The translations under genes and the position numbers were made by a program. From Planctomycetota bacterium (GTDB lineage: Bacteria; Planctomycetota; Planctomycetia; Pirellulales; Pirellulaceae), in assembly GCA_026692885.1 (NCBI GenBank), contig JAPLNJ010001124.1:1-13083 (forward strand): a DNA stretch of 13,083 bases. Reading direction: 5' to 3'. The notes under the pieces are model-generated. The model did not search any database, had not been told where the DNA came from, and was given only the letters and a program-made list of their open reading frames with translations. Of this stretch, positions 6,754 to 13,083 are shown in pieces. The first letter of the stretch is position 1. Each line of letters begins with the position of its first letter.

Positions 6754-8376
6754 ATGGCACGAAAACCAGAAATCGGAAACGTGCAACTGTATCCCAATCG
6801 GCCGTTAAGGACGAGCGACAAGAACGGTTTTCAGTTGCGGTTCTTCTGCCCGCTACGCGGCCAGCGTATCCGGAAAAACTGCGGCACGCAGGATCGTCGC
6901 GAGGCCCGCCGCATTCAGCGTGAATGCCAAGAGCGATTGCTCAGCGGCGAATACGCAAGATCGGGCGGCGTGATCACCAAGGCCGAGGAGGAGCAGTTCC
7001 AAGCCCCGGCGGCCCTTCGCACCCAGTTGCTCAACAACGACGAGCGGACGTGGGATCAGGCGTTCGAGCAGTATCGGGATCATGGCAAGAAGCGGAGACG
7101 CGATAAGTCGAGCCAGGATTCCGACTCGCGAATCGAAATCGCCGGACGGATCTTCGAAGCTCGGCGTGCCGCATCCGACTCGCCGCCGGGTGTCACGCTC
7201 CGTGAATGCACCACCCTGGACGCCCTGGAGTACTTGCAGGACCAGCTGTTGGACGGTGCCGAGAGTCGCTACGACTCCCGGTCGCCGAACACGGTGAATA
7301 GCATGCTCGGAGCCACGCTGGCCTTCGTGCGATACTGCTACCGTCACGAATGGATTGATCGAGTGCCTCCCCTGGAGAAGATCAGCGTAGACGACGTGAT
7401 GCGGGGCCGGCCGATCACCGGCGAGGAATTTGACCGGATGCTGGCGGTCGTCCCAAAGATCGTCGGCGATGGGCCGGCAGCTTCATGGCAGTTTCTGCTG
7501 AACGTTCTCTGGGAGAGCGGCTTCAGAATCGCAGATGTGATGGACTTCTCCTGGGATGACATCACGCGTATTTACCCCGTCTGGCCTCGTCGTCAGGGGC
7601 AGCACCCCACGTTGATCATTCCGTCGACGCAGAAAAACGGGAAGAATGAAGAAATCCCGATGCTGCCGGGCTTAACCAAGCTGCTGAACCAGGTGCCGGA
7701 GGATCAGCGTAGTGGCTTCGTTGTGAACCCCGCTCCCGTCGAATTCGAGCTTTGTTCGCAGGGCAACTGGTTCATGCCAACGCATGCCGACCTCAGACGA
7801 TTGATCGGCGACTACAGCAACTGCTCCATCGCCAGGGCCTGTGGCGTCAGCGAACAAACGGTCAGGAACTGGCTTCAAAAGTCTGCGTTGGAACGTCTGG
7901 GCAAGGTTGCCCGTCTGGGCGAAGAGATTCCGGTGGACGTGGTCGCCGGCCTGAAGAAACACGCGGCCTGTACCAAGCACCAAGATTCGTCCGGGCGACT
8001 CACGACCGAACGGGTCAGCCGGAACATCGCCAAGATCGGCGAAATGGCGAAGGTCATTGTTCGACAGCCGGACAAGGAAACCGGCCGGCGGATCAAGTAC
8101 GCCAGTGCCCACGACCTGAGACGGAGCTGTGCCGAACGTCTGATCAACGCCGGGATTTCGGCCGAGACCTTGATGGTCATCATGCGGCACAAGGACTTCG
8201 CCACGACGCGGAAGTTCTATGGAGCCAAACGGGCGGCCCAGTCTGCGGCCACCGAAGTTCACCAGAAGCTCCTCGCTACAGGCTCAGCAGACGAACCAAA
8301 TCGCGGCCTGGAGGACCTGGGCAAGCTCAACAGCGAGCAACTCAAGAAGCTCAAGCAGTTGCTGAATTCGATCTAG
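6754..8376 (+). CDS. Tyrosine recombinase/integrase with an extra internal helix-turn-helix
   Basis: 540 residues from ATG at 6754, preceded by GGAGGAG at 6744-6750; an ATG at 6739 overlaps the previous stop but has no ribosome site. The catalytic set is complete: Arg258 (SGFRIADV), Lys294 (TQKNGK), His453 and Arg456 (HDLRR), His479 (MRHKD) and Tyr489 (KFYGAK). The N-terminal part starts with an arm-type strand region (FQLRFFCPLRGQRIRKNC) and a core-binding segment (about 175-235). Between Lys294 and His453 lie about 158 residues, roughly 70 more than in Cre. This extra part contains CSIARACGVSEQTVRNWLQK (about 357-376), a clear helix-turn-helix. The C-terminal tail ends in a Leu/Lys-rich helix. 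It lies 256 bases from the 3' end of tRNA-Arg, the usual position for a tRNA-targeting integrase, and should integrate and excise the element. Confidence 0.92.
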   Translation: MARKPEIGNVQLYPNRPLRTSDKNGFQLRFFCPLRGQRIRKNCGTQDRREARRIQRECQERLLSGEYARSGGVITKAEEEQFQAPAALRTQLLNNDERTWDQAFEQYRDHGKKRRRDKSSQDSDSRIEIAGRIFEARRAASDSPPGVTLRECTTLDALEYLQDQLLDGAESRYDSRSPNTVNSMLGATLAFVRYCYRHEWIDRVPPLEKISVDDVMRGRPITGEEFDRMLAVVPKIVGDGPAASWQFLLNVLWESGFRIADVMDFSWDDITRIYPVWPRRQGQHPTLIIPSTQKNGKNEEIPMLPGLTKLLNQVPEDQRSGFVVNPAPVEFELCSQGNWFMPTHADLRRLIGDYSNCSIARACGVSEQTVRNWLQKSALERLGKVARLGEEIPVDVVAGLKKHAACTKHQDSSGRLTTERVSRNIAKIGEMAKVIVRQPDKETGRRIKYASAHDLRRSCAERLINAGISAETLMVIMRHKDFATTRKFYGAKRAAQSAATEVHQKLLATGSADEPNRGLEDLGKLNSEQLKKLKQLLNSI

Positions 8377-8534
8377 GACCACCGTCGATCCCGCCACCGC
8401 AGATTTTCACATGATGCAGGCTCGCGTCACTGGCTACGCCCCTGCCAAGGCCGACCGGTGCCCCCGTCCGACGCTTCAAGCACCAAGTCAAGTTCGCGTC
8501 CGCAACAGGCTCGGCGGCGATGCACAAAAAGCGA

Positions 8535-8558
8535 ATTAGTGGGGGGATTAGTGGGGGG
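8535..8558. repeat. 12-bp tandem duplication between integrase and tRNA
   Basis: ATTAGTGGGGGG occurs twice in perfect tandem. It is in the gene-free interval 8377-8632, which otherwise holds only the tRNA terminator. The position between integrase gene and tRNA is where attachment-site arms would lie, but no function is shown. Confidence 0.7.
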
Positions 8559-8593
8559 ACAATCGCCTCCTGCCACGCTCGCCCCAAGAAACG

Positions 8594-8630
8594 AAAAAAG
8601 CTAAAGCCCTTACTGGAAAGACTTTAGCTT
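8594..8630 (-). terminator. Intrinsic terminator of tRNA-Arg
   Basis: AAGCTAAAG (8598-8606) and CTTTAGCTT (8622-8630) form a perfect 9-base-pair stem with a 15-base loop. On the minus strand the stem runs into six T. It begins two bases after the tRNA 3' end. Confidence 0.8.
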
Positions 8631-8632
8631 AG

Positions 8633-8706
<74 letters not shown>

Positions 8707-8805
8707 AAGTGCTACTAAATCAAGGACCTATTTTTTGCTGGTCGTCGCCTGTAATTCTTGCTGTTCCACCAGGCGTGACACCAGACAACCTAAGTTAACA
8801 CCGCG

Positions 8806-9020
8806 ATGACAAGCGAACAGTCTACCAAAAAGCAAGCCGAAAGCAAGCCTGCCAAGCCGTCCCCGAATTTTCCTCTGTTCCCTCTCGCAACGAAGCGGTG
8901 GGCTAAGAAGATTCTCGCAGCAAGATGCATTATTTCGGATTTTGGAACGACCTCCAAGACGCCCTTGAGATGTACCTGTACCACATCCTTGACAGGGTCC
9001 GCTGGCCAAAGACCGTGGTT
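8806..9020 (+). pseudogene. Frameshifted N-terminal relic of a second tyrosine integrase
   Basis: One frame starting at ATG 8806 reads a Lys/Pro/Ser-rich head and then FPLFPLATKRWAKKI. The match stops near 8916 and continues in a different frame from 8925 as MHYFGFWNDLQDALEMYL. Joined, the two pieces reproduce the N-terminal arm-binding region common to planctomycete integrases (FPLFP..T.RWAKKIRGK.HYFG.W.D...AL..YL, from memory of the family). About eleven bases separate the frames, consistent with a one-base deletion. Nothing of the core-binding or catalytic domains follows before the beta-galactosidase gene. The sequence is unlike the intact integrase on the other side of the tRNA, so it is a remnant of another element. 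Just upstream (8738-8784) an imperfect inverted repeat CTGGT..GCCTG/CAGGC..ACCAG is visible. Confidence 0.65.
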
Positions 9021-9083
9021 GTAATCGGCGAGCCAAGTCGGGAGTCTTTTTCGGCACGCATTCCTAGCCGCAACCGAACGCGT

Positions 9084-12990
<3,907 letters not shown>

Positions 12991-13083
12991 GCCGCATCCG
13001 TCCTGGACACTCAAGGCCGGCTTGTATCTGCGGTGGGCGATCACCAGAATACAGCTTTGCTGGCTTGCCCGCGTACCAACCCC

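Overview
The window looks like planctomycete chromosome, probably Pirellulales-like. This rests on three things read in the sequence. Two neighbouring membrane proteins begin with the Arg-Phe-Gln-Phe/Leu-Arg-Thr type N-terminal helix common in planctomycetes. A broken integrase has the FPLFP...RWAKKI / HYFG start typical of planctomycete integrases. A secreted beta-galactosidase carries a LamG-like domain. No species is claimed.

Layout. (1) 1-1994, minus strand: a short run reading methyltransferase, then an 80-residue three-helix membrane protein, then an M50-type zinc membrane protease cut by the window edge. (2) 2193-2810, plus: an HD-superfamily phosphohydrolase. (3) 2811-3614: about 800 bases without a credible gene, purine-rich on the plus strand in its first half, then full of local hairpins and closed by a strong plus-strand terminator at 3556-3591. 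(4) 3615-5967, minus: an XRE/S24-like regulator followed, after a hairpin-rich 205-base spacer, by a stand-alone group II-like reverse transcriptase. (5) 5968-6505: divergent control region with a regulator promoter, inverted repeats and one doubtful small ORF. (6) 6506-8376, plus: excisionase-like DNA-binding protein and a tyrosine recombinase with an extra helix-turn-helix inside its catalytic domain. (7) 8594-8706, minus: tRNA-Arg(ACG) and its terminator. (8) 8806-9020: a frameshifted relic of a second, different integrase. (9) 9205-12990, plus: secreted LacZ-type GH2 beta-galactosidase with a LamG-like domain inserted in its catalytic barrel.

Reading. Segments 4 to 6 look like an integrative element lying against the 3' end of tRNA-Arg: integrase nearest the tRNA, excisionase, divergent XRE repressor, and a reverse transcriptase as likely cargo. 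The integrase relic on the other side of the same tRNA suggests a reused insertion site. The left end of the element is not resolved; I could not find a second copy of the tRNA 3' end. The most interesting candidate system is the regulator plus reverse transcriptase with structured non-coding DNA on both sides, which resembles the general layout of defence-associated or other domesticated reverse transcriptases. A function for it is inference only.
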